In this document: positions 27,835-35,203 of the stretch, one piece after another
Layout: each line of letters opens with the position of its first letter
How positions within the stretch are numbered: position 1 is the first letter of the stretch
Source: Bacteroidetes bacterium ADurb.Bin037
GTDB lineage: Bacteria > Bacteroidota > Bacteroidia > Bacteroidales > UBA932
Assembly (NCBI GenBank): GCA_002071175.1
Contig: MWER01000016.1
Coordinates: 62,001-126,000 of the forward strand
DNA: 64,000 nucleotides
Direction of reading: 5' to 3'
Made by a program: the position numbers and the translations under genes
The notes under the pieces: generated by a model
Database searches by the model: none
What the model was told of the DNA's origin: nothing
What the model saw: only the letters and a program-made list of their open reading frames with translations

Positions 27835-30549
27835 TCAACCTTCCATGATAGCTGCCTGGGCTGCTGCCAGGCGTGCGATCGGGATCCTGAAAGGTGAACA
27901 GGAAACGTATGTCAGACCCATTTTGTAGCAGAAATGCACCGACTGGGGATCTCCTCCGTGCTCTCCGCATATGCCCAACTTGATGTCGGCATTGGTCTCA
28001 CGTCCGCCCTGAATAGCCGCTTCGATGAGTTTGCCCACTGATTCTTCATCAATGTGTTGGAAAGGATCAAAGGGCAGGATCTTCTTGTTGATATAATCAC
28101 CCATGAATGAGCCGATATCATCCCTCGAAAAACCGAAAGCCATCTGGGTAAGGTCATTCGTTCCAAACGAGAAGAATTGTGCTGTCTTTGCCATCTCGGC
28201 AGCCACGAGAGTTGCCCGGGGGATCTCTATCATTGTACCGAAGAGATAGTCAAAGGTAATTCCGAACTGTTCCTGGACTTCCTTATGCACCCGGTCGGCT
28301 ATTATCTTTTGATCGTCCAACTCTTTTACGGTTACTGTAACCGGGACCATGATCTCGGGTTGGGGATTCAATCCTTCCTTGATCAGCTCTGCGGTCGCTG
28401 TAAATACGGCACGGAACTGCATTTCAGATATTTCGGGATAGGTAATGCCAAGCCGTACACCCCGGTGTCCCATCATGGGATTGACTTCATGGAGCTGTTC
28501 TCCGCGTTGTATGACTTCATTTACGGTAATCCCAAGCTCTTTGGCCAGTTCTTCTTGTTTGTCTTTGGTTTGCGGAATAAACTCGTGTAAGGGTGGATCC
28601 AGCAAACGGAACGTAAGTGGCATCCCGTCCACAACACGCAGGGTTTCTTTGGCCACAGCTTTCACATAAGGTGCCAATTCATGCAGTGCCAGCTTTCTTT
28701 CACCTGCAGTCTCTGACAGGATCATTTTGCGAAGTTTGCTCAGGGGAGCTTCGGAATTCAATCCGTAGAACATGTGTTCTATCCGGAACAGTCCGATCCC
28801 TTCCGCACCAAAATTCAAAGCTGTGCGGGCATCTTCAGGGGTGTCGGCATTGGTGCGAACACCCATAGTCCTGAAAGAATCCACCATCTTCATAAACTCC
28901 TGGAATCTGGGGTTTTCAGAAGCGTCCATAGTTGCGACAGCTTTGTCATATACATATCCCCGGGTTCCGTTCAAGCTGAAAACAGTCCCTTCGGTATATT
29001 TTTTCCCGTTTATGGTAAGTATACGTTTAGATAGATCAATGTGTACGGCTTCACACCCGACGATGGCGCATTTACCCCATCCGCGGGCCACCAAGGCAGC
29101 ATGTGAGGTCATCCCTCCCCGTGCGGTCAACAAACCTTCAGCAGCACGCATTCCTTCCACATCTTCAGGGTTGGTTTCTTCCCTGACCAAGATGACTTTC
29201 TTCCCTTCTTTGTTCCATTTAACGGCATCTTCAGCAGTAAACACGATCTGTCCGACTGCACCTCCTGGACCGGCAGGCAGCCCTTTGGCAACTACCTGGG
29301 CGGCTTTTTCAGAGGCAGGGTCCAGAATGGGGTGAAGCAATTCATCCAATTGTGAAGGAGCTACCCGCATAACGGCTGTTTTCTTGTCAATCAACCCTTC
29401 CTGCAACATGTCCATTGCCATATTCAGGGCAGCTACGCCGGTACGTTTTCCCACACGGCACTGCAGCATCCATAAATGTCCGTCCTGTATGGTAAATTCT
29501 ATATCCTGCATGTCCCGGAAATGTGCTTCCAGGTTTTTCTGGATTTGGTCAAGCTCTCCATAGACTTTGGGCATCAAGGTTTCCAAGGAATGCAAATGCC
29601 TGTTTTGATCATTCTTTGTAGCTTCGTTCAGGGGATTGGGCGTGCGGATACCTGCAACCACGTCTTCCCCTTGAGCGTTTACAAGCCATTCTCCGTAAAA
29701 CTTGGCTTCTCCGGTTGCCGGGTTACGGGAAAAGGCCACGCCGGTAGCCGAATTATCTCCCATATTACCGAACACCATGGATTGAACAGTAACGGCAGTT
29801 CCCCATTCATCGGGAATGTTTTCTATCCTGCGGTATGAAATGGCCCGTTTTCCGTTCCATGATTTAAAAACGGCACCGATTCCCCCCCATAGTTGTTCCA
29901 TGGCATCATCGGGAAAAGGTTTGTTAAGTACCTGTACTATCCTTTTTTTGAAAAGGTCACAGAGCGTGATCAGGTCTTTTTCTTTCAGATCACTATCGTT
30001 TTTATAACCTTTCTCTTCTTTCATTTTGTGGAGCAGACCGTCCAATTGCACACGTATCCCTTTGCCTTCTTCGGGTTCAATACCTTCTGCTTTTTCCATT
30101 ACTACATCTGAATACATCATGATCAGACGACGGTAAGCATCATATACAAACCGCGGATTGTTTGTTTTTTTAATCAGCCCGGGAATGGTTGCCGAACACA
30201 GACCTATGTTCAACACGGTTTCCATCATACCAGGCATGGAAGACCGTGCACCGGAACGACAGGAAATCAGCAGGGGATTTTCCGGATCACCAAAAGATGC
30301 TCCCATGATGTCTTCTGTTTTTTTCATGGCCTGGGCAACTTCTCCGGCCAGTCCTTTGGGATAGTTGCATCCCAGGTTATAATACTCGGTACAACATTCC
30401 GTGGTAATTGTAAAGCCTGCAGGAACAGGTATTCCTAATAAACACATCTCTGCCAGGTTGGCTCCTTTGCCACCCAGCAGATTTCTCATTGAACCATCAC
30501 CGTCGGCAGTTTTTCCGCCAAAGCTGTAAACTCTTTTGATTTCTGACAT
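27835..30549 (-). CDS. ppdK: Pyruvate, phosphate dikinase
   Basis: 904 residues, full length for the family. It interconverts pyruvate + ATP + Pi and PEP + AMP + PPi, a PPi-linked step typical of anaerobes. Domains in order: N-terminal ATP-grasp with VYSFGGKTADGDGSMRNLLGGKG near the start, the central phosphohistidine domain with the catalytic His in GGMTSHAALVARGWGK (about residue 455), and the C-terminal TIM barrel with GIGLFRIEHMF and the closing GICGEHGGDPQSVHF with its cysteine. It has its own -7 element upstream and a terminator downstream, so it is probably monocistronic. Confidence 0.97.
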   Translation of the reverse strand: MSEIKRVYSFGGKTADGDGSMRNLLGGKGANLAEMCLLGIPVPAGFTITTECCTEYYNLGCNYPKGLAGEVAQAMKKTEDIMGASFGDPENPLLISCRSGARSSMPGMMETVLNIGLCSATIPGLIKKTNNPRFVYDAYRRLIMMYSDVVMEKAEGIEPEEGKGIRVQLDGLLHKMKEEKGYKNDSDLKEKDLITLCDLFKKRIVQVLNKPFPDDAMEQLWGGIGAVFKSWNGKRAISYRRIENIPDEWGTAVTVQSMVFGNMGDNSATGVAFSRNPATGEAKFYGEWLVNAQGEDVVAGIRTPNPLNEATKNDQNRHLHSLETLMPKVYGELDQIQKNLEAHFRDMQDIEFTIQDGHLWMLQCRVGKRTGVAALNMAMDMLQEGLIDKKTAVMRVAPSQLDELLHPILDPASEKAAQVVAKGLPAGPGGAVGQIVFTAEDAVKWNKEGKKVILVREETNPEDVEGMRAAEGLLTARGGMTSHAALVARGWGKCAIVGCEAVHIDLSKRILTINGKKYTEGTVFSLNGTRGYVYDKAVATMDASENPRFQEFMKMVDSFRTMGVRTNADTPEDARTALNFGAEGIGLFRIEHMFYGLNSEAPLSKLRKMILSETAGERKLALHELAPYVKAVAKETLRVVDGMPLTFRLLDPPLHEFIPQTKDKQEELAKELGITVNEVIQRGEQLHEVNPMMGHRGVRLGITYPEISEMQFRAVFTATAELIKEGLNPQPEIMVPVTVTVKELDDQKIIADRVHKEVQEQFGITFDYLFGTMIEIPRATLVAAEMAKTAQFFSFGTNDLTQMAFGFSRDDIGSFMGDYINKKILPFDPFQHIDEESVGKLIEAAIQGGRETNADIKLGICGEHGGDPQSVHFCYKMGLTYVSCSPFRIPIARLAAAQAAIMEG

Positions 30550-30595
30550 AAAAATTATAAGGTTAGATAATAAATAAATATCCGGATTAGGGCTG

Positions 30596-30603
30596 CAAAA
30601 ATA
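30596..30603 (-). promoter_or_regulatory. -7 promoter element of ppdK
   Basis: TATTTTTG on the minus strand matches TAnnTTTG and lies 46 nt before the ppdK ATG. The gap to phoH contains no terminator that I can see and no TTTG at the expected upstream distance, so read-through from phoH is also possible. Confidence 0.35.
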
Positions 30604-30612
30604 GTAAAAATG

Positions 30613-31944
30613 TTACAATATATTGCCAGCAAGTTCGGCTAAACGGCTCCGTTCTCCCTTAACCAGATTTACATGTGCGAACAAATTCTGTCCCAACATC
30701 TTGTCTGTCAGATAGGTTAATCCGTTAGAATGCATGTCCAGGTAAGGCTGGTCTATCTGATATATATCTCCGGTGAAAACAAGTTTGCTACCTTCTCCTG
30801 CCCTGGTAATGATCGTTTTCACTTCATGCGGCGTCAGATTTTGGGATTCATCCACTATGAAAAATACTTTTGATAAACTCCGTCCGCGGATATATGCAAG
30901 AGGGGAGATGAGCAGTTTTTCGTTTTTCAGCATTTCTTCAATCCTGATATATTCACGGCTGTTGGGTTTAAGATTTCCCTTGATAACGTTCAAGTTATCC
31001 ATTAGCGGTAACATGTAGGGAGCCAGCTTTTCCTTGATATCTCCGGGAAGGAATCCCATTTCCTGGTTTTTCAGGGGAATAACGGGACGGGACAGCATGA
31101 TCTGGTCATAGTCGTCTTCCTGGGCAAGAGCGGCCGCAAGTGCAAGAAGTGTCTTGCCGGTACCGGCTATCCCTGTCAGCGAAACCAGGCTTACAGAAGG
31201 ATTGAGCAATGCGTCCAGGGCAAAGTTTTGTTCTACGTTCCGGGGACTGATACCATATGCCTTGTGATTGGGAACGGGGAGCAAACGTTTTTTTCCCGAA
31301 TCGTAACGGGCCAGTGCCAATCCGTCCTTATTCCTTAGTATGTAATATTGGTTGCTGTGGGGTTTTTTCAGCCTAATATCCTTGCTACTCAGCCCTTCCG
31401 GTGTCTGGTAAAGTTTAGCCATGGTCTGGGACATTACCCGGTTCAGTTGTATTACACCCTTTGACAGGGAAGCGATGCTTTCTTCATGAACCTTGTCGGT
31501 CAGGTAATCCTGTGCCTCTATTCCCAGAGCCTTGGACTTGATGCGCAGGTTAACGTCCTTTGTGATCAGGATAACCCGCCGGCCGGGATTGTTTTCCTTC
31601 ATATGCTGGGCAACTACCAGAATACGATGGTCCGGGGTATCTTCATAAAATGAATCTTGCATTACATCGGGAAAAGGATGACCCAGTTCCACTTTCAGAC
31701 GTCCTCTGTCGGGGCCCATACTTATCCAGCCATTGAGCATCTTGTCTCCCAGGATTTTATCAAGTTCCCGGGCAAATTCCCTGGCATTGAAATTTATCTG
31801 ATCGTTACCTTTTTTGAATTTATCAAGCTCTTCGAGCACAATAATGGGTATTACGATATCATTTTCCTGGAAATTACTGAGCGCTTTGTGATCGTGCAAC
31901 AGCACATTGGTATCGAGTACGAAAATTTTGGGATTGTTTGACAT
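30613..31944 (-). CDS. PIN-PhoH fusion protein (PhoH2-type)
   Basis: 443 residues. The N-terminal PIN RNase-like domain (about 1-150) keeps acidic residues in VLDTNVLLHD, LEELDKFKKG and ITKDVNLRIKS. The C-terminal PhoH ATPase domain has the Walker A GIAGTGKTLLA (about 260) and Walker B-like VFFIVDESQN. PhoH2-type proteins are RNA helicase/RNase enzymes; the cellular role in Bacteroidota is not settled. It is divergent from folC with 56 bp between starts. Confidence 0.92.
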   Translation of the reverse strand: MSNNPKIFVLDTNVLLHDHKALSNFQENDIVIPIIVLEELDKFKKGNDQINFNAREFARELDKILGDKMLNGWISMGPDRGRLKVELGHPFPDVMQDSFYEDTPDHRILVVAQHMKENNPGRRVILITKDVNLRIKSKALGIEAQDYLTDKVHEESIASLSKGVIQLNRVMSQTMAKLYQTPEGLSSKDIRLKKPHSNQYYILRNKDGLALARYDSGKKRLLPVPNHKAYGISPRNVEQNFALDALLNPSVSLVSLTGIAGTGKTLLALAAALAQEDDYDQIMLSRPVIPLKNQEMGFLPGDIKEKLAPYMLPLMDNLNVIKGNLKPNSREYIRIEEMLKNEKLLISPLAYIRGRSLSKVFFIVDESQNLTPHEVKTIITRAGEGSKLVFTGDIYQIDQPYLDMHSNGLTYLTDKMLGQNLFAHVNLVKGERSRLAELAGNIL

Positions 31945-32000
31945 TATTAATGATTTTAGCCTATAAAGATAGGAATTTTTTTGTCTAAATTCGCGGCATT

Positions 32001-33272
32001 ATGGAATACAATCAGGCAGTATCATATCTTATCTCGAATTTTCCGCAGTATCAAAAATTCGGGATCGAAGGATATAAACCGTATCCCTGCAGGATGCTCT
32101 CATTATTAGACTGGCTGGGTAATCCCCAAAATACATTTCCAAGTATACATATTGCAGGGACTAATGGTAAAGGATCCGTCGCGCATATGTTGGCCGCCAT
32201 TTTTCAATGTGCCGGACTCAGGACAGGCTTGTATACTTCGCCGCATCTTATAGACTTCAGGGAAAGGATTCAGGTTAACGGACAGATGATACCGCATGAA
32301 GAGGTGGTTTCTTTCATCAAGGCGTTCAAAGAGGAAAAAATGCAAAAGCTAAAAGGCGAACTGCCCTCCTTTTTTGATATGACAACGGCCATGGCCTTCC
32401 ATTATTTTGCATCCCAAAAAACAGATATTGCCGTGATCGAAACGGGTTTGGGAGGAAGATTGGATTCAACAAATGTCCTTACTGCCGCTTCGGTTATCCT
32501 TTCCATAATAACGAATATCGGTCTGGATCATTGTGATTTGCTGGGAGATACGCTGGAAAAGATAGCCGGGGAAAAGGCCGGGATAATCAAACCGGGAGTA
32601 CCTGTGGTTACAGGTGAGTACGATCCCGAATCCTTTCCTGTGATCTGCTCGGCGGCCAAGAAGCTGGGCTCCCCCTTATACCGTGCCTTTGAAAGGCCTT
32701 TTGAATCTTACCGGTTGAAAGAGGACACCCTGTATCAACGAAATAATCTGAAAACCGTCCTGTGTGCGGTGGATGTGTTAAGGGAAAAAAGTTCCTTTCT
32801 GGCTCCTCTGCTAACTGGGGAAGCGGTACACAACGGATTGGAACATTTTAAGTCGATGACCCGCTTGCGGGGAAGGTGGGAACGCTTGGCCGTTAATCCT
32901 GCAGTGATAGCCGATACCGGTCACAATGCCCACGGCATGAAGTACCTGAAGGCTCAATTGGAAAGGGAGTCTTATAAAAGGCTTTTCTTTGTCTTTGGCG
33001 TTGTTCGGGGAAAAGACCTGGGATCTATGGCGTTGCTGTTGCCCCGTGACGCTTATTATTATTTTACGCAAGCTGCCATCCCAAGGGCCTTGCCATCATT
33101 TGAACTGGCAGCCTGGGGCAAGGAACAAGGATTTGACGGCGAAGAGGTCTCTACGGTAGCAGAGGCTTTCAGAAAAGCATATGAGGCGGCTGCCGAAGAT
33201 GATCTGATCCTGGTCGGAGGAAGCACTTTTACCGTAGCCGATCTGCTGGAAAACTTTTTTTGCGAGGAATAA
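32001..33272 (+). CDS. folC: Bifunctional folylpolyglutamate/dihydrofolate synthase
   Basis: 423 residues of the Mur-ligase-like family. It adds glutamate to folates and usually also makes dihydrofolate from dihydropteroate. P-loop GTNGKGS at 53-59, the following SPHLIDFRERIQVNG box, ETGLGGRLDSTN, the NIGLDHCDLLGDT region and the C-terminal DTGHNAHGM are all present. A TAAATTCG element 7 nt before the ATG is a near match to the -7 consensus. The tRNA-Val promoter overlaps its last codons. Confidence 0.94.
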   Translation: MEYNQAVSYLISNFPQYQKFGIEGYKPYPCRMLSLLDWLGNPQNTFPSIHIAGTNGKGSVAHMLAAIFQCAGLRTGLYTSPHLIDFRERIQVNGQMIPHEEVVSFIKAFKEEKMQKLKGELPSFFDMTTAMAFHYFASQKTDIAVIETGLGGRLDSTNVLTAASVILSIITNIGLDHCDLLGDTLEKIAGEKAGIIKPGVPVVTGEYDPESFPVICSAAKKLGSPLYRAFERPFESYRLKEDTLYQRNNLKTVLCAVDVLREKSSFLAPLLTGEAVHNGLEHFKSMTRLRGRWERLAVNPAVIADTGHNAHGMKYLKAQLERESYKRLFFVFGVVRGKDLGSMALLLPRDAYYYFTQAAIPRALPSFELAAWGKEQGFDGEEVSTVAEAFRKAYEAAAEDDLILVGGSTFTVADLLENFFCEE

Positions 33273-33289
33273 AATTAAATATATCTTTG
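33259..33289 (+). promoter_or_regulatory. Promoter of tRNA-Val
   Basis: TTTG at 33259-33262, a 19-nt spacer and TATCTTTG at 33282-33289 fit the Bacteroidota consensus exactly. It overlaps the folC stop region and ends 10 nt before the mature tRNA 5' end. Confidence 0.75.
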
Positions 33290-33299
33290 CAGTCCTTTT

Positions 33300-33374
33300 G
33301 GGAGCTTAGCTCAGCTGGTTTAGAGCACCTGCCTTACAAGCAGGGGGTCATGAGTTCGAATCTCGTAGCTCCCA
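33300..33374 (+). tRNA. tRNA-Val (anticodon UAC)
   Basis: 75-nt cloverleaf. Acceptor GGGAGCT pairs with AGCTCCC; the D arm has GCTC/GAGC; the anticodon stem CCTGC/GCAGG encloses loop CTTACAA with anticodon TAC, reading GTA codons; the T arm has GTTCGAATC. CCA is not encoded. Its 3' half is the insertion site of the element that follows, and the gene was restored by the element's copy of that half. Confidence 0.97.
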
Positions 33375-33376
33375 CA
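33330..33376 (+). repeat. attL: 47-bp direct repeat within tRNA-Val
   Basis: Identical at all 47 positions to 35099-35145. It covers the anticodon arm, variable loop, T arm and acceptor 3' strand of the tRNA plus two bases beyond. This copy completes the functional tRNA gene. Confidence 0.92.
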
Positions 33377-33382
33377 ATCAAT

Positions 33383-33430
33383 AAAACCCCTCAAAACTAA
33401 CAACTTATGGTTAATTTTAAGGGGTTTTTT
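33383..33430 (+). terminator. Terminator downstream of tRNA-Val, element-borne
   Basis: AAAACCCCT (33383-33391) pairs perfectly with AGGGGTTTT (33420-33428); an inner AAAACTAAC/GTTAATTTT pairing with one mismatch extends the hairpin. A T-run follows (33425-33430). It lies inside the element, so the element supplied the tRNA with a new terminator in place of the original now stranded after attR. Confidence 0.75.
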
Positions 33431-33472
33431 CATGCTTTTTGGTCACTTTTTAGGCCTTTGAAAAGTGCAAAC

Positions 33473-34086
33473 ATGCAAAGGGGACTAATGATTGTATCGG
33501 ACCAAAAGCGAAAAAACATGTACTCAATCGGTGTCTATCTTGATATACGAAGGGCCAACCGGGATGGGTTGTATCCCCTGAAGGTTCGTATAAAACTTCC
33601 AGATGGAGTTTTCCTATGTATATAGCCGAGGACCAGTTTGTCAAAAACCAGGTGGTGCGCCATCACGATAGGGTTATGCTTAACCACACGATCCGTGAAA
33701 TGGTCAACAAGGTCGAGAATCTCCTTTCTCAAGATAACAGTTGGACAAGGGAAAGGGTTTTCTACTCGACATCATGGATGGTCGCAAGGTTTACAACAGT
33801 TTTGTCAAGAAGATCAACAACGTACTGAAAACCATAGACCCGGTTGAATATATAAAGGAAGCAAGGGGCAAAACGAAGATCGGGCAATCGCTTATCGGCA
33901 GGCATTATTCCCGGAGCTTTCTATGTATTGGATTCGGTATACCTGGGCATCTTTGGCTGCTGGATTGGACATTCCTAAAGAAACGACAGTGCAGCCCTGG
34001 GGCACAATTCCGGAAGCGTTACAAATATCTACATCAATTTCAATCGGAAGAAGATGGACGATGCCAATAGAAAGGTGCTGGATTAA
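33473..34086 (+). pseudogene. Tyrosine integrase, frameshifted and internally deleted
   Basis: Pieces of one tyrosine recombinase occur in order but in different frames. From about 33518: an arm-binding domain piece (YSIGVYLDIRRANRDGLYP). From 33616: YIAEDQFVKNQVVRHHDR and MVNKVENLL. From 33741: a core-binding-like piece (NVLKTIDPVEYIKEARGKTKIGQSL). From 33923: the catalytic RYTWASLAAGLDIPKETT box. From 33991: AALGHNSGSVTNIYI with the catalytic Tyr, ending NRKVLD and a stop at 34086. The coding length (about 200 codons) is half the usual 400, and the first-Arg catalytic box is missing, so it is deleted as well as frameshifted. It is surely inactive. Confidence 0.88.
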
Positions 34087-34094
34087 TGTGAAGA

Positions 34095-34715
34095 TTATAT
34101 CCATTCTTTCGGTCGCTCGATTATATACCCTGATGGTAACTGCACCTGTTCAGGGAGTAAGCTCTGCTTAAATATTTGAAATGCAGATCCTAAATCTTTA
34201 GTTCCATCACTGAGCGACTTAAGATTCATGGAATGTCTTCTTGGAGGGAAGTATATAAAAATTTTGTGTTCTGGTTTTATTTGTCTGATAAACTCAATAG
34301 GTGGAACGAGATCGCTGTCTGCAGAAACAAGAATACTTATGTCACATCTGTTTTCAATAACGTCAGATATCATTTTTGTAGCAATCCTGACATCTGTTTC
34401 CTTTTCTTCAAAAGTATGTATTTCATTTTTACAATGAGGACAGTAAATGTTTTTCTTAAGGTATTTTCCAAGGTGTAGCCTAAATATCGGGTTGATCTTA
34501 TTAGCTTGAAATAATTTATCTTGTCGGTCATGTTTTCCCGGATCTAGTGGTATAGCGGAAAAATAAGCGACCTCTATTAATTCTTGATAAGATTTCAGGA
34601 ATTTTTTAAAGAAAGTGACATAATCAAGCCAATAAAATGATTTCCATTTCTTTGACTTAAGTCCAAAGTAAAAATTGAAGCCGTCTACGTAGACTATAAC
34701 TTTCTTGTTATTCAT
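34095..34715 (-). CDS. NYN-domain predicted ribonuclease (LabA/DUF88-like)
   Basis: 206 residues. An NYN (PIN-like) fold with conserved acidic residues: D11 in VYVDGFNFYFGLK, D108 in EKETDVRIATKM, D118, and D133/D135 in ILVSADSDLVPPIEFI. These are the expected metal-binding residues of an RNase active site, all intact. A CPHC pair at 92-95 could bind metal but has no second pair. D11 is so close to the N-terminus that the ATG at 34715 must be the start. It is the only intact gene of the tRNA-Val element and ends 9 nt from the dead integrase. Its own promoter and structured leader lie upstream. The target RNA and role (toxin, defence or other) are unknown. Confidence 0.82.
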   Translation of the reverse strand: MNNKKVIVYVDGFNFYFGLKSKKWKSFYWLDYVTFFKKFLKSYQELIEVAYFSAIPLDPGKHDRQDKLFQANKINPIFRLHLGKYLKKNIYCPHCKNEIHTFEEKETDVRIATKMISDVIENRCDISILVSADSDLVPPIEFIRQIKPEHKIFIYFPPRRHSMNLKSLSDGTKDLGSAFQIFKQSLLPEQVQLPSGYIIERPKEWI

Positions 34716-34749
34716 AAAAAAATGACCCCCTCTTCATTTGGGGGGGTCA
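34716..34749 (-). terminator. Terminator-like hairpin abutting the NYN start codon
   Basis: On the minus strand TGACCCCC and GGGGGTCA (34749-34742 and 34730-34723) form an 8-bp stem with an 11-nt loop, followed at once by seven T (34722-34716) and then ATG. It has all parts of an intrinsic terminator inside the NYN leader. A second weaker hairpin (CCTTG/CAAGG, about 34752-34773) and another C-run (34771-34776) lie upstream and could compete for pairing, as in an attenuator. Confidence 0.7.
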
Positions 34750-34788
34750 GCCTTGATATTTCTCAACCAAGGGGGGTTAATTGATATG

Positions 34789-34820
34789 CAAATATATATA
34801 TTTCGATAAACTATTGCAAA
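34789..34820 (-). promoter_or_regulatory. Promoter of the NYN gene leader
   Basis: On the minus strand TTTG (34820-34817), a 20-nt spacer and TATATTTG (34796-34789) match the Bacteroidota consensus exactly. Transcription should begin near 34783, giving a leader of about 68 nt that contains the hairpins before the ATG at 34715. Confidence 0.75.
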
Positions 34821-35098
34821 AAATGTGCTAAAATGTGTAATATTTTGTAAAAAACGACTCTAAATATTCCACAATAGGGCATAAGCCATTGATGTTGCAA
34901 TGGATAATATTCGGGGTGTGTTCGTAATATTTACAATCAGATATTTACCATTAATGTCCATACAACAAGGGAAAATATTACCGTCTTAAGATATGAATAC
35001 AGTAATAGGATATGACAATTTACATTTTAACTTTGTTTGTTTATGCTGATTAACAACGTTTAAATGTGTCAGGTGAGTTGTTGTGAACTATTGCACAT
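34821..35098. other. Gene-free AT-rich stretch inside the element
   Basis: Between the NYN promoter and attR I see no open reading frame with a recognisable start, no repeat array and no clear hairpin. It is AT-rich and may be eroded coding sequence, but I cannot match it to a family. Confidence 0.5.
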
Positions 35099-35145
35099 TG
35101 CCTTACAAGCAGGGGGTCATGAGTTCGAATCTCGTAGCTCCCACA
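35099..35145 (+). repeat. attR: 47-bp copy of the tRNA-Val 3' half
   Basis: Perfect copy of 33330-33376 without the tRNA 5' half, so not a tRNA gene. It is the original chromosomal 3' end displaced by the integration. Identity is complete although the neighbouring integrase is badly decayed. Confidence 0.92.
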
Positions 35146-35148
35146 GAC

Positions 35149-35176
35149 AACCCCCCCGGTTAAAGAGGGGTTTTTT
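35149..35176 (+). terminator. Original tRNA-Val terminator after attR
   Basis: AACCCC (35149-35154) pairs with GGGGTT (35167-35172) and is followed by TTTTTT. Located just outside attR, it is probably the pre-insertion terminator of tRNA-Val, now orphaned. Confidence 0.6.
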
Positions 35177-35203
35177 CTTGTCCGGTCCGTCCGGTCAGTC
35201 TCA

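Larger units (their letters stand above)
33330..35145 (+). mobile_element. Decayed tRNA-Val-integrated element, about 1.8 kb
   Basis: A perfect 47-bp repeat of the tRNA 3' half bounds this stretch (33330-33376 and 35099-35145), the classic footprint of tyrosine-recombinase integration into a tRNA gene. Inside, next to the tRNA, is a broken tyrosine integrase. The only intact cargo gene is an NYN-domain protein on the opposite strand. No relaxase, replication gene, excisionase or phage structural gene is visible, so the element has shrunk or was a small satellite-like island. The interior looks AT-richer than the flanks. It can no longer move by itself. Confidence 0.88.

Noticed and set aside
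34716..34780. CRISPR-like or tandem repeats in the NYN leader
   Set aside because: Two G/C runs occur but they are not spaced repeats; they are parts of hairpins. No CRISPR array or cas gene exists in the window.
35099..35145. Second tRNA-Val gene
   Set aside because: Only the 3' half is present. There is no acceptor 5' strand or D arm upstream, so it is an attachment-site copy.
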